32,542 nucleotides of DNA, taken from contig CASLVD010000015.1 in NCBI GenBank assembly GCA_949398305.1, forward strand, positions 1 through 32,542, written 5' to 3'. This DNA is from an uncultured Candidatus Melainabacteria bacterium. GTDB lineage: Bacteria; Cyanobacteriota; Vampirovibrionia; Gastranaerophilales; Gastranaerophilaceae. Each line of letters starts with the position of its first letter. Position 1 is the stretch's first letter. This document shows, one piece after another, positions 7,313 through 16,549 of this stretch. The translations under genes were made by a program, and so were the position numbers. The notes beneath the pieces are model-generated. The model saw only the letters and a list, made by a program, of their open reading frames with translations. It did no database searches and was not told the origin of the DNA.

Positions 7313-8419
7313 ATGGAAGAAAACAACATACAAAAACCTACAACGCTTGACGCATTAAGACATTATTTAGCGTCAGTCATTATATACGGCATCATTTTAT
7401 TATTTTTAATTTTCTGCCCTGCATATTATGAAACTATTTCAAACGAAAACTTTGACTATACAGGTGCACTTCTTATTTACTATGTAGGTTACATATTTAT
7501 TGCACCTATCATATTTTTTGGATTCAAACCGCAGTCTTTGCATAAATCCAGAAGTATAACTATATTTAATTATATAGCAAGACAGTTTCAAAAAGATATG
7601 CCGCTTGATGTTCGTTTAAAAGACATTGAACCGAAAGAAGATGAAAAACAGGCACTAATGACACTATTTGTTCAAACATTTTTTGGTGTTTACTGTGTAA
7701 ATATGCTATGTAACAACTATCTGCCAAATTTTGGTTACAATATAGATTTTCTAAAAGTAATGTTTGAACAAGCTGTTCAATATACTGCAACAAATGGCTT
7801 TTTTATGGGCGCTGTTCAATATCTCATTGACACCGGAGATATGTGGCTTAAACTTATCATGACAGTATCAACAATTATACTTACAATCAGTTATTTATCT
7901 GAAACAAGTATTTTCAAAAACAAAATTAAATCAACAGATACAACCCCGTTAGGTGTTTTATCTTGTATTATATGTTACTATCCGATAACACTTCTTACCA
8001 ATAAATTCATTCAGGTAACAGAAGAATCTCTTTTACCTGTACAGAATGATTACTTACTTGCAGTATTAAATCTTCTGGTAATTCTGGTTAATCTGGGAAG
8101 TTTAATTGCAATACTAAGACTTGGTACGAAAGCAGGTAACCTCACAAACCGCGGAATTGTTACTAAATTTCCTTACAACATAATAAGACACCCGGATTAT
8201 ACTATGCAAATCCTATATATTATAGTAACCACCGTACCTTTGTACCTAATGAGTGATATGGGAATTGCTGAAAAAATACTTGTAACATTCTCAACATTTG
8301 CCTGGGTCTATATATATTACCTGAGAGCAATAACAGAAGAAAGACATCTTATCAAAGACCCTGAATATCAAGAATATGCAAAAAAAGTTAAACATAGATT
8401 TATACCAAAAATATTTTAG
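7313..8419 (+). CDS. Isoprenylcysteine carboxyl methyltransferase / phospholipid methyltransferase-like membrane protein
   Basis: A 368-residue polytopic membrane protein with about seven hydrophobic segments. Its C-terminal 90 residues carry the hallmark of the ICMT/PEMT group: a cofactor-binding PYNIIRHPDYTMQ motif near residue 285, a membrane hairpin, then a conserved tail with EERHL near 341 and the ending EYQEYAKKVKHRFIPKIF. Such proteins use S-adenosylmethionine to methylate lipid-like or small acceptors at the membrane; the acceptor here is unknown. The N-terminal 200 residues are less conserved and include a soluble stretch. It has its own promoter and GAGGAAA site and ends at a perfect 17-base-pair terminator, so it is monocistronic. 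Confidence 0.8.
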   Translation: MEENNIQKPTTLDALRHYLASVIIYGIILLFLIFCPAYYETISNENFDYTGALLIYYVGYIFIAPIIFFGFKPQSLHKSRSITIFNYIARQFQKDMPLDVRLKDIEPKEDEKQALMTLFVQTFFGVYCVNMLCNNYLPNFGYNIDFLKVMFEQAVQYTATNGFFMGAVQYLIDTGDMWLKLIMTVSTIILTISYLSETSIFKNKIKSTDTTPLGVLSCIICYYPITLLTNKFIQVTEESLLPVQNDYLLAVLNLLVILVNLGSLIAILRLGTKAGNLTNRGIVTKFPYNIIRHPDYTMQILYIIVTTVPLYLMSDMGIAEKILVTFSTFAWVYIYYLRAITEERHLIKDPEYQEYAKKVKHRFIPKIF

Positions 8420-8420
8420 A

Positions 8421-8460
8421 TTAAAATGCCGAATTTCAAAATTGAAATTCGGCATTTTAA
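8421..8460. terminator. Perfect 17-bp hairpin terminator
   Basis: Positions 8421-8437 pair perfectly with 8444-8460 around a six-base loop. GC pairs occupy the centre and A/T runs flank both arms, so it could end transcription from either side. It begins two bases after the methyltransferase-like gene. Confidence 0.85.
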
Positions 8461-8507
8461 TTAGCAAAAATATAAATTTTCCAACTTAATAACAAAAAGG
8501 AATTAAC

Positions 8508-8795
8508 ATGTTAAAAATCGGTCCAAGAATAGAAAGAAAAATTAACCGGTATTTGTATAAAAATACTGTTCGTGCAAAATACAACCGCAATATGGATTTA
8601 GGGGTATGGACAGGAGTTGCGGCAGGTGTGGAATTATTTAGATTACCGCACTGGCAGCCGGCGGATTTCGGTATTACATCAATGCTTTATGCCGTCAGCT
8701 TAAGAAGTATTGGAAAAGGTCTTAAACATCTTTTTGAACTGCAGCCGATTAGAAAAAGAGCAATAAAAATCAAAAAAGCGGCAAAAAATAAGTAA
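8508..8795 (+). CDS. Hypothetical basic protein, 95 aa
   Basis: I do not recognise this family. The protein is very basic at both ends (MLKIGPRIERKINRYLYKN; final KKAAKNK), with a moderately hydrophobic central part from residue 27 to 70 (VWTGVAAGVELF, FGITSMLYAVSL) that could form one or two short membrane-associated helices. The ATG follows an AAGGAATT site. It lies between two hairpin terminators, so it forms its own short transcription unit. No pathway can be inferred from its neighbours. Confidence 0.65.
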   Translation: MLKIGPRIERKINRYLYKNTVRAKYNRNMDLGVWTGVAAGVELFRLPHWQPADFGITSMLYAVSLRSIGKGLKHLFELQPIRKRAIKIKKAAKNK

Positions 8796-8803
8796 AAAAC
8801 AAA

Positions 8804-8827
8804 AAAAGAGCCCTTTCAGGCTCTTTT
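8804..8827. terminator. Rho-independent terminator
   Basis: A nine-base-pair stem AAAAGAGCC/GGCTCTTTT (8804-8812 with 8819-8827) and a six-base loop. The A- and T-rich ends mean it can serve both the 8508-8795 gene and the convergent tRNA-Ser gene, whose CCA end lies five bases away. Confidence 0.8.
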
Positions 8828-8831
8828 AAAA

Positions 8832-8921
8832 TGGAGGAGGAGGTGGGATTCGAACCCACGGTACGCTCGCACGTACGACGGTTTTCAAGACCGCTCCGAT
8901 CAACCGCTCTGGCACTCCTCC
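8832..8921 (-). tRNA. tRNA-Ser (anticodon UGA)
   Basis: A 90-base class II tRNA. The acceptor stem GGAGGAG pairs with CTCCTCC. The anticodon loop CTTGAAA carries UGA within the stem GCGGT/ACCGT. A long variable arm (GTACG-TGCGAG-CGTAC) is typical of serine tRNAs. The T arm is GTGGG-TTCGAAT-CCCAC, and CCA is encoded at the 3' end. The discriminator base reads U under this pairing, whereas G is usual in bacterial tRNA-Ser. It reads UCA and, by wobble, other UCN codons. Confidence 0.95.
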
Positions 8922-9035
8922 AAGCAATTGCTTCGAATGTATTTATATAGTACCATTTCAAAACTAATTGTCAAGAACTTATTTTTAAATTAATTGTAGG
9001 ATTTCTAAAATCCGTGACATAAATATAATAACTAT

Positions 9036-9494
9036 ATGCAAATAAAAAACCATTCAACAATTAGAAAAACACCTACAATTAAACTTCTGGCACTTTGTAT
9101 AATAAGTATCGGATTTTATTGGTATATATGGCTATGGAAACTAATTACAGATGTTAATAAGCTTTATCAGAAAAGACATATCAGAAGAAGATTTTGGTTT
9201 TCAGCACTAATAACATTAAATATTTTAACTATTTACATGCACGCTAAAGGTATTCAGACAAAATATATAATAAATCTTGCGGAAATTAGCTGGTTATTTG
9301 TTCAGCTTATGTTATCACTGCAAATTCTAAAAAATATCGAAGCGTATGTAAAAAATGAATTTGATATAAAAATTACACATAATATTTTCGGATGGATATT
9401 TTTCGGTTGTTTTTATATAAATTACAGAATTAATAGACTTCCTGCCTGTATAAAAAAAGAAGTTGAAAGAAAAATTAAAAAATTAAAAGGATAA
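9036..9494 (+). CDS. DUF4234-like small membrane protein
   Basis: A 152-residue protein with four probable membrane helices (about residues 15-36, 52-70, 78-97 and 118-134). The stretch LLALCIISIGFYWYIWLWKLITDVNKL resembles the aromatic-rich first segment of DUF4234 proteins, whose function is unknown. There is no ribosome binding site. A perfect -10 box TATAAT lies at 9024-9029, which places the predicted transcription start on the A of the ATG, so the mRNA may be leaderless. Its neighbours are a tRNA gene and the convergent efflux operon. Confidence 0.7.
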   Translation: MQIKNHSTIRKTPTIKLLALCIISIGFYWYIWLWKLITDVNKLYQKRHIRRRFWFSALITLNILTIYMHAKGIQTKYIINLAEISWLFVQLMLSLQILKNIEAYVKNEFDIKITHNIFGWIFFGCFYINYRINRLPACIKKEVERKIKKLKG

Positions 9495-9537
9495 AAAGCA
9501 TTATAACAAAGTTATTTCTTTATACAAATTCATACTG

Positions 9538-9945
9538 CTACTTTTTAATTCGAAAGGCAAAATATTTAAATAGAACATAAGTTACAACTGACACTAAAAA
9601 TATTGAAATAAATTGCGATAAATACACATTTTTAATGGCAAATCTTACCAGAAGTTCTAAAATAATTACATTTAAAAGATAACTAACTGCCCAGGTAGAA
9701 CAGCATTTTAAATATTCGTTCAGGTAATTTCCTTTTGTACAGAATACAAAAAACTTCTGGTTAAGATATGAAAATACAGAAGATATTGTCCATTGCAAAA
9801 TCACACAAACCTGATAATACGATTCACCTAAACACCACAAAGCAAGCGCAAATATCACATAAGAAATTGCGGCATTTATACCTCCGATAAAAAGGAATCT
9901 TATTTTATCAGGAATTTCACACCACTTCATATAAACTTTATGCAA
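9538..9945 (-). CDS. GtrA-family membrane protein
   Basis: A 135-residue, four-helix membrane protein of the GtrA family. The group includes presumed flippases or cofactors for lipid-linked sugars in cell-surface polysaccharide modification. Signature features are IRFLFIGGINAAISYVIFALALW at the start, SVFSYLNQKFFVF in the middle, and a C-terminal FISIFLVSVVTYVLFKYFAF segment. The start is probably TTG 9945, seven bases after an AGGGGG site overlapping the tolC stop; an in-frame ATG at 9930 is the alternative. It is the last gene of the efflux operon, 11 bases after tolC, although a role of GtrA in efflux is not established. Confidence 0.85.
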   Translation of the reverse strand: MHKVYMKWCEIPDKIRFLFIGGINAAISYVIFALALWCLGESYYQVCVILQWTISSVFSYLNQKFFVFCTKGNYLNEYLKCCSTWAVSYLLNVIILELLVRFAIKNVYLSQFISIFLVSVVTYVLFKYFAFRIKK

Positions 9946-9956
9946 GAATTCGCCCC

Positions 9957-11486
9957 CTATAACTCTTTGTCTGATTCCTTAATTGGAGCACCGATTACAC
10001 GTTCAACTTCTGCAGCATTAATATTGTATTGCAAAAGAGTTTGATAATAATCAAGCTGAGCATTAAGGTAAGTGTTTTCGGAATCTTTGAATTCTACAGC
10101 ATCACCCAAACCAACCTGGTAACGTCTGAATGCTTGATATTGTTGTTCTTTTGCCTGCTGCAATGCAAGTTTTGAAACCGGAAGGCTGTCATATGAATTC
10201 ATCAGATTAATATAAGCGCTTTTCACATCAAGATAAACATTTTGGCGTTCCTGTTCATAATCTGCAACGTATTTTTTGTAAGTCGCATTTGCTTCATCAA
10301 CTTGTTTTTTCAAAAGCATCATATTCAAATTTGAATACTGCATACGAAGCCCAAATGCATAACCGTAATCGGCATTTATCTGTCTTCCGCCGTATTGATA
10401 TGAGCCATACGCACCAATATCCGGAGTAAACGCGCGTTTTGCACTTCTCACATTAAGCTCTGCCGCATCCATTCTTTTCTTAGCGGCTAAAAGTGACGGG
10501 CGGGAAGCTTCTGCAATTTGAATTAAGTCTGCAAAATTAACATCATATTCTTTTGTATTCAAACTGTCTTTTAACACAACTTCTGCAAGCTCAGGAATAC
10601 CAACAGCGTTTGCAAGTTGAACAGATGCAAGTTCTAAAGTATTTTTAGCTTTAATCAGATTTAATTTTGCTTTTCCGAGGTTATATTCGGCATAAGTCAC
10701 ATCAATTTTAGCTTTTTTACCAATTTCATAATATGCTCTTGCCTGTTTTAACTGCAATTCATAGTCCTGAACAGTTGTTTCATAAACCTCTTTTTGAATC
10801 TTTGCAAAAACCATATTGTAATATGCTACCTTTACGTTATAAATAACGGTTTCGATACTTGTTTCTGCATCATATCTTGATGATTCGTATGTTCTTTTTG
10901 CAGAATCCGCTACAGCTTTTGTTTTACCAAAATCAAACAACAGCATATTTGCAGATAAGGTCGGAACATAAAACATATTAAACTTTTGCGGAATCATTCT
11001 TGTAAAACTACCTGCCATTGTCATAAACATATCATTTCTTGAATAATCCACACCGGCGCTTAAAGTCGGGAAATAATTTGACCAGGCCTGCCCGATACGG
11101 GTTTTATAAATTTCTGCATTACTGATAGATGACATAATTGCAGGGTGATGAGTAATTGCAAGCTTAATACAATCAGTCAGTGTAACTTCACCGTTCATAT
11201 CATTGTATGAAATCTGGCTGTCAATTGTAGGAAACTTAGTTTCATACATACCTTCAGCTTCTTTTGATGAAGTAGCTTTTGTTCGCTGGTTTGATTTAAG
11301 TTTTTTTATTTCTTTTCTCTGATTAACTTTAACTTCTTTTTCCGGTTCAATAATTTGAATTTCTTTATCTTTTTTCGCAACCAGAGTTTCATCAGGTGCT
11401 TTTACTTTTTTTGCAAAAGCAAAATTTGAACCTGCCGCTAACACTGATGCTATTAAAATTATATTAAAAATCTTTTTCATCTTCAT
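9957..11486 (-). CDS. TolC-family outer membrane efflux protein
   Basis: A 509-residue outer membrane channel of the TolC/OEP family. It has an N-terminal signal peptide (MKMKKIFNIILIASVLAAGSNFAFA), then a Lys/Glu-rich linker to about residue 80, and two repeated OEP halves of long helices and beta strands: LTDCIKLAITHHPAIMSSISN near 102 opens the first, and ASRPSLLAAKKRMDAAE near 330 opens the second. It should form the exit duct for the RND pump encoded just upstream. Three bases separate it from the pump gene and eleven from gtrA, so the genes are translated from one mRNA. The extended charged N-terminal linker is longer than in E. coli TolC. Confidence 0.93.
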   Translation of the reverse strand: MKMKKIFNIILIASVLAAGSNFAFAKKVKAPDETLVAKKDKEIQIIEPEKEVKVNQRKEIKKLKSNQRTKATSSKEAEGMYETKFPTIDSQISYNDMNGEVTLTDCIKLAITHHPAIMSSISNAEIYKTRIGQAWSNYFPTLSAGVDYSRNDMFMTMAGSFTRMIPQKFNMFYVPTLSANMLLFDFGKTKAVADSAKRTYESSRYDAETSIETVIYNVKVAYYNMVFAKIQKEVYETTVQDYELQLKQARAYYEIGKKAKIDVTYAEYNLGKAKLNLIKAKNTLELASVQLANAVGIPELAEVVLKDSLNTKEYDVNFADLIQIAEASRPSLLAAKKRMDAAELNVRSAKRAFTPDIGAYGSYQYGGRQINADYGYAFGLRMQYSNLNMMLLKKQVDEANATYKKYVADYEQERQNVYLDVKSAYINLMNSYDSLPVSKLALQQAKEQQYQAFRRYQVGLGDAVEFKDSENTYLNAQLDYYQTLLQYNINAAEVERVIGAPIKESDKEL

Positions 11487-11489
11487 TTT

Positions 11490-14400
11490 TTACATCTCCA
11501 AATCTTTTTCGGTAATTTCTCTTTTCGGAAATTTATCAACAAATTCTTGAACAAGTACATAGAATGCAGGAGTAAGAACTGCCCCTAAAGTACATGCAGC
11601 AACCATACCGCCAAATACGGTAGAACCGACTGAGATTCTTGAATTTGCACCGGCTCCTGTTGCAAATATCATCGGTAACACCCCGATAATGAACGCAAGT
11701 TCGGTCATCATAATCGCACGGAATCTTAATTTTGCAGCTTTGACAGCAGCTTCTTTTACAGATAAGCCGTGTTTTTCATGTTCTTCTTTGGCAAACTCTA
11801 CTATCAAAATAGACTGCTTAGCTGCTAAACCAATCAAGGTAATCATACCGACTTGAGAATAGATATCAAATGACTGGTTAATCATCATTTGGAATATCAA
11901 AGCTCCTAATGCCGCAATTGGTGAAATTAAAAGAACTGCAACCGGAATAGTATAACTTTCATATAAAGCAACAAGGAATAAATATACAAATACAAGTGCG
12001 AATGCTACAATCATTGCCGTTTGCCCTGAAGCTTCTCTTTCTTGGGCTGATGTACCTGACCAGTCAAAAGTCATATCTGACGGTAATAATTTTTTAGCTA
12101 CAGATTCCATAGCACTCATCGCATCCCCGGAACTTTTTCCGGCTGCTTGTTGACCTGTAATCTGAACAGATTCATATTGATTATATCTTGTAATAGACGC
12201 TGTACCTACAGCTTGTCTTAAATTTACAATTGATAATACCGGTACTTGAATGCCTCGACGGTTTTTCACATAAATACCTTCCAAATCAGTTGCTTTATCT
12301 CTGAATCTGCTTTCCGCCTGTATTTGAACTTTAAATACACGTCCGTATTTATTAAAATCATTAACATAATATGTTCCAAGCATTGAAGCTAATGTTGAAT
12401 ACAATTCCTGTAAATCTACATCTTGAGCCAAGGCTTTAGCATAATCAATATCCAAAATATATTGAGGAACATTTGCTTGGAAAGTTGTATTAACATTTGA
12501 CAAATTAGGGTCTTGATTTGCTGCAGCTATCAATTTTTGAGCCCAAGCTTCCATATCTTGAGATGTATAATCACCTTGAGATAACATTTGGAACTCAAAA
12601 CCACCCATCATACTCATACCATTAATTGCAGGCGGTGAAAATACAATAATAGAAGCTTCCTTTGTATTTCCGGCAATTTGTCGTATTTTTGATAGTATTG
12701 CAGTATGACGTAAATCAGTAGCCTTTCCTTGAACTTTTCTAATAACCCATTCAATAGGTCCGACACGACGGTCAGCATATTCATCAAGCAATATAATTGA
12801 AAATGCAGAGTTTACAGATCCCATTCCGCTAAATACTGTTAAACGGCTTGAATCAACACCATCAATATGTTTAACCTGTTCAACAAATTTTCTTGCTACT
12901 TCTTCGGTTCTTGTTAAAGATGCCCCATCAGGTAATGTGATACTTGCAATTAATACACCTTGATCTTCATCCGGAATAAAACCTGTTGAAATAAATTTAA
13001 AAGCACCAAGAGTTAATACAACTATTATTAAATATGTTGTAATTACAAGTTTTTTATCATGTACGAATTTTTCAACAAACTCCATATAAAAACTTTCAAG
13101 TTTGTCAAAACCTTCGTTGAATTTTTTAACAATTATACCTGTTCTTTTATTAATTCTTTCCCCAATATGTTTAAATCTGTTAAAGAAAGGATGATTAATA
13201 TCTTCCGGTTTTTGTACAGGCTCTCTGCCTAAGAAGTGAGAACACATTGCAGGAGATAAAGAAAGTGCACAAATTGCAGAAATTGCAATTGATACAGCAA
13301 TACAAACAGCAAACTGTTTATACATAACTCCTGTCATGCCACCCATAAAGATAATCGGAACAAATACTGCCATCAAAACCATTGCCATAGCAACAAGCGA
13401 TGCTCCGACTTCTTCCATAGTTAATTGAGTTGCAATAATTGCAGATTTACCTTCTTCAATATGTCGTTTTACGTTTTCGATTACAACAATCGCATCATCA
13501 ACTACAACCCCGACAGCCAATACAAGTGCAAATAATGATAACAGGTTAATTGACATATTCAAAGCCTTCAACGCCGCAAATGTACCAATTAATGATACAG
13601 GAATTGTTGCGCAAGGAACAAGAGTTGCCATACCGTCACCAAGGAACAAAAAGATAATCAATACAACAATAATACCTGTCAGAAGGATTGTAAATTCAAC
13701 TTCCTTCATAGATTCATGAATATAATCCGCATCATCTTTGATTGTAATAATCTTTATACCATTGGTCATTCTTGCGTTAAGTTCATCTACTTTAGCATGT
13801 ACAGCTTTTGACAAATTAATAATATTAGCATCCGGTTGTTGAGAAATTACGATAACCGCAGACGGTTTACCATCAACTAAACCTAAATTTGAATAGGATT
13901 GCGCACCAAGTTCAACGCGTGCAATATCTTTCATTTTAACATTTGAGCCATCCATATTAGAGCGAATTATAATATCCTCAAATTCTTTAACATCAACAAG
14001 TCTGCCTTTTGTTTTAAGAGTTAATTGGAGAGCATTATTATCATCAGTCGGCAAAGCGCCCAACGCACCTGCTGTTACTTGAGTATTCTGTGCTGCAATA
14101 GCAGCTTTTACTTCACTTGTTGATATATTAAGCCCTGCCATTTTTTGAGGATCAAGCCAGATTCTCATAGAATAATCACCGGCACCGTAAACATTAACAT
14201 CCGCAACACCATCAACACGTTTTAATTCATCTTTAATGTAAATTGAACCATAATTTGTTAAATCTAACTGATTCCAACTACCACGTTCAGGATATAACGT
14301 CAAAATCAACGCACCGGAGCCTGAAGTTTTGCTGACTGCGGTAACACCTGTTCTTTGAACATCTTCAGGTAATTGAGTTTGAACCTGCTGAATTCTGTTA

Positions 14401-14744
14401 TTAACGTTCATGAGGTTAATATTCTTATCAGAACCAACCTTAAAATACATTGTTAATGTATAACTTCCATCATAAGAAGTTGATGACATATATGTAAGAT
14501 TTTCAACACCGTTTAATTTATTTTCCAACACCGTAGCTACAGAAGATTCTATAACTTCAGCTGAAGCGCCTAAATATGAAGCAGTTACCTGAATTTGCGG
14601 TGGTGTAACATCCGGATAACTCTCCTGCTTCAAGCCAAGATAAGAAATCATACCCACAATAACAATACATATAGATATGACAAGCGCAAATCTTGGTTTT
14701 TGTATGAAGAAAAATAATTTATCTTTATCAAAAATCTTTTTCAT
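11490..14744 (-). CDS. RND-family multidrug efflux pump (HAE1/AcrB type)
   Basis: A 1084-residue inner-membrane drug/proton antiporter; AcrB is 1049. Visible landmarks include the N-terminal helix and [20 protein letters not shown], the proton-relay aspartate pair in TM4 ([14 protein letters not shown], matching AcrB Asp407/Asp408), and the lysine in TM10 ([16 protein letters not shown], matching AcrB Lys940). It has two periplasmic loop domains, each following the first helix of a six-helix half. It works with the periplasmic adaptor upstream and the TolC-type channel downstream. Its ATG shares one base with the adaptor stop codon (TAATG), so the two are translationally coupled. Substrates cannot be told from sequence alone. 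Confidence 0.96.
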   Translation of the reverse strand: MKKIFDKDKLFFFIQKPRFALVISICIVIVGMISYLGLKQESYPDVTPPQIQVTASYLGASAEVIESSVATVLENKLNGVENLTYMSSTSYDGSYTLTMYFKVGSDKNINLMNVNNRIQQVQTQLPEDVQRTGVTAVSKTSGSGALILTLYPERGSWNQLDLTNYGSIYIKDELKRVDGVADVNVYGAGDYSMRIWLDPQKMAGLNISTSEVKAAIAAQNTQVTAGALGALPTDDNNALQLTLKTKGRLVDVKEFEDIIIRSNMDGSNVKMKDIARVELGAQSYSNLGLVDGKPSAVIVISQQPDANIINLSKAVHAKVDELNARMTNGIKIITIKDDADYIHESMKEVEFTILLTGIIVVLIIFLFLGDGMATLVPCATIPVSLIGTFAALKALNMSINLLSLFALVLAVGVVVDDAIVVIENVKRHIEEGKSAIIATQLTMEEVGASLVAMAMVLMAVFVPIIFMGGMTGVMYKQFAVCIAVSIAISAICALSLSPAMCSHFLGREPVQKPEDINHPFFNRFKHIGERINKRTGIIVKKFNEGFDKLESFYMEFVEKFVHDKKLVITTYLIIVVLTLGAFKFISTGFIPDEDQGVLIASITLPDGASLTRTEEVARKFVEQVKHIDGVDSSRLTVFSGMGSVNSAFSIILLDEYADRRVGPIEWVIRKVQGKATDLRHTAILSKIRQIAGNTKEASIIVFSPPAINGMSMMGGFEFQMLSQGDYTSQDMEAWAQKLIAAANQDPNLSNVNTTFQANVPQYILDIDYAKALAQDVDLQELYSTLASMLGTYYVNDFNKYGRVFKVQIQAESRFRDKATDLEGIYVKNRRGIQVPVLSIVNLRQAVGTASITRYNQYESVQITGQQAAGKSSGDAMSAMESVAKKLLPSDMTFDWSGTSAQEREASGQTAMIVAFALVFVYLFLVALYESYTIPVAVLLISPIAALGALIFQMMINQSFDIYSQVGMITLIGLAAKQSILIVEFAKEEHEKHGLSVKEAAVKAAKLRFRAIMMTELAFIIGVLPMIFATGAGANSRISVGSTVFGGMVAACTLGAVLTPAFYVLVQEFVDKFPKREITEKDLEM

Positions 14745-15925
14745 TATTTTTTACCTGCTTTTTGTTTTTTCATATATTCTTCGTTTGTTATAATTTTTAA
14801 AGCCTGACCATCTTGAGTAACATTTTGGATACCTGCAACAATAATAGTATCATTCATATCTAAACCATCTGTTACAATCCAATTTGTATCAATTGTATCT
14901 GATACTTTAATATCTTTTCGAACAGCTTTATTATCTTTAACAGTCCAAACATAATAACCACTCATAGCATCACCCTTTGTACAAGCTTGAGGAACTGTCA
15001 TGAAAGATGTTTGTTTTGGAGCTGTTAAACTTACCTTCATATAATCACCTGGCACTAACCAGCCGTTAGGATTTTCAAAAGTTGCTCTCATTGGTATTGA
15101 ACCTGAGTTTTGGTCAATCTGATTATCTACAAAATCAATTTTTCCTACATAAGGATAAACTTTGCCTGTATCAGATTGAATTTTTACTTCTACATCTTTA
15201 AATTTATTACTAGATTTAAGTAACTTAATAAAATCACTGCTTCTTAAACTAAAAGATACATAAACCGGATCTGTACTTGAAATATTTACTAAAGGACCGG
15301 AAGTTGCATTAACATAGTTACCTTCTGTGATTTTAATTTTACCAATACGACCATCAATTGGAGATTTTATTGAAGTATAACCTAAATTAACAAGAGCCAA
15401 TTCATATTTTTGTCTTGCCGCATCTAATAATGCTTTATTAGAATTTCTTGAAGCCAAGCTTGAATCAACGTCAGAATGACTAATCAAATCTTCTTTAATA
15501 AGAGCATTTGCTCTATCCAATTCTTGTTGAGCATTTTTCAACAAAGCGCTATATTGATTAACAGCAGCTCTGGAATTATTAACTTCTATTTGAAATTCCC
15601 TAGGATCAATTTGGAATAAAAGCTGACCTTTATGTACAAAATCACCTTCGTTAAAGTATTTCTTTAGCAGCCAGCCGGAAACCCTTGCAATAACATCAAC
15701 TGAGTACTTAGCTTCAACTCTGCCTGTAGATTCTGCCGAAATAAAAGTATCTTCCATGTGAGGCTTATCTATAACAACTTCTTTCGGCATTTTCATTGCC
15801 TGCATCATCATGTAACCGCTAACTGCTCCTGAAATTTTATTCCAAATAATTGGTACAATAATTATTAATAATACAGCAATAGCCATCTGTTTTCTTGTCA
15901 TTTTTATTTTCATACTTTTCTCCAT
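14744..15925 (-). CDS. RND efflux periplasmic adaptor (membrane fusion protein)
   Basis: A 393-residue HlyD/AcrA-type adaptor. An N-terminal membrane anchor (residues 12-40) is followed by the barrel-sandwich halves ([40 protein letters not shown] near 68-108 and [26 protein letters not shown] near 180-206) flanking a coiled-coil hairpin, then the beta-barrel and membrane-proximal domains. It links the pump to the TolC-type channel. There is no lipobox. Translation may begin at ATG 15925 or, better placed after GGAG, at ATG 15913. It is the first gene of the operon, driven by the TTGACA promoter and sitting beside the palindromic operator. Confidence 0.93.
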   Translation of the reverse strand: MEKSMKIKMTRKQMAIAVLLIIIVPIIWNKISGAVSGYMMMQAMKMPKEVVIDKPHMEDTFISAESTGRVEAKYSVDVIARVSGWLLKKYFNEGDFVHKGQLLFQIDPREFQIEVNNSRAAVNQYSALLKNAQQELDRANALIKEDLISHSDVDSSLASRNSNKALLDAARQKYELALVNLGYTSIKSPIDGRIGKIKITEGNYVNATSGPLVNISSTDPVYVSFSLRSSDFIKLLKSSNKFKDVEVKIQSDTGKVYPYVGKIDFVDNQIDQNSGSIPMRATFENPNGWLVPGDYMKVSLTAPKQTSFMTVPQACTKGDAMSGYYVWTVKDNKAVRKDIKVSDTIDTNWIVTDGLDMNDTIIVAGIQNVTQDGQALKIITNEEYMKKQKAGKK

Positions 15926-15931
15926 AATTTA

Positions 15932-15951
15932 AGGGTAGAATTTTCTACCCT
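15932..15951. promoter_or_regulatory. Palindromic operator of the efflux operon, probable MarR site
   Basis: A perfect inverted repeat AGGGTAGAA-TT-TTCTACCCT covers the predicted transcription start (about 15946) of the efflux operon. A half-site AGGTAGAA recurs at 16028-16035, just after the predicted start of the divergent marR gene. The likely ligand is the adjacent MarR repressor; this is inferred from position and symmetry. Confidence 0.7.
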
Positions 15952-15952
15952 A

Positions 15953-15981
15953 ATGATACGAAACATATAAATTTTTGTCAA
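15953..15981 (-). promoter_or_regulatory. Promoter of the RND efflux operon
   Basis: On the minus strand, a perfect -35 TTGACA (15981-15976) and a -10 TATCAT (15958-15953) are separated by exactly 17 bases. Its start point falls inside the palindromic operator, which suits repression by steric block. Confidence 0.8.
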
Positions 15982-15988
15982 TAAATAC

Positions 15989-16017
15989 TTGCAAGAATAC
16001 TCCAAAAATAGTACAAT
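15989..16017 (+). promoter_or_regulatory. Promoter of marR
   Basis: A -35 TTGCAA (15989-15994) and a -10 TACAAT (16012-16017) are 17 bases apart. Transcription should begin near 16024, four bases before the half-operator AGGTAGAA, so MarR may regulate itself. Confidence 0.65.
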
Positions 16018-16047
16018 CAAACCATACAGGTAGAAAAGGATACGGGT

Positions 16048-16524
16048 ATGATTAAAAAAGAAGACATAATTCCACTTGATGAATATTTGCCATATCAAAT
16101 TGATTATACAGCAAATTTTAATAAGTCATTTAGAAGAAAATTTCAAAACCAATACGTTAGCACAGAAATTTCAGCAGATGAGATGGCAATATTTTACTGT
16201 ATCTATTGTAAACCTGATATGTCACAATCTGAGATGGCAAAATTTTTATTTAAAGGAAAAGCGCACGTAGGTAAAATTCTTAATGATATGGAAGAACGCG
16301 GCTTGATTAAGCGCATAGCAGATACCAGAGACAATATAATTATCAAAAGAAATGAAATAACAGAAAAAGGTCAGGTATTTTTAGAAAAAGGTTATAATGA
16401 AACCTATCGGATAAAAAATGCAATGCGTGAAGAATTTTCTCAAGAAGAAATTAACAATCTAATTTCATACCTCAAAAGATATCGAAAAGTTCTTGGATCT
16501 CTGGTAGATGTTAAACTTAAATAA
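16048..16524 (+). CDS. MarR-family transcriptional regulator
   Basis: A 158-residue winged-helix repressor. The helix-turn-helix and wing span about residues 50-115: SADEMAIFYCIYCKPDMSQSEMAKFLFKGKAHVGKILNDMEERGLIKR, then wing DTRDNIIIKRNEITEKG, ending in a dimerisation helix. The ATG follows an AAGGA site by seven bases. It is transcribed divergently from the efflux operon, with a palindrome over the pump promoter and a half-site over its own, the classic arrangement in which a ligand releases MarR and induces efflux. The inducing compound is unknown. Confidence 0.93.
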   Translation: MIKKEDIIPLDEYLPYQIDYTANFNKSFRRKFQNQYVSTEISADEMAIFYCIYCKPDMSQSEMAKFLFKGKAHVGKILNDMEERGLIKRIADTRDNIIIKRNEITEKGQVFLEKGYNETYRIKNAMREEFSQEEINNLISYLKRYRKVLGSLVDVKLK

Positions 16525-16549
16525 AAAAGACACATAATGTGTCTTTTTT
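16523..16549. terminator. Bidirectional terminator
   Basis: The stem AAAAAAGACACA (16523-16534) pairs with TGTGTCTTTTTT (16538-16549). Its A and T runs at both ends allow it to end marR and, on the opposite strand, the convergent TPR gene. It overlaps the marR stop codon and the last base or two of the TPR gene. Confidence 0.8.
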
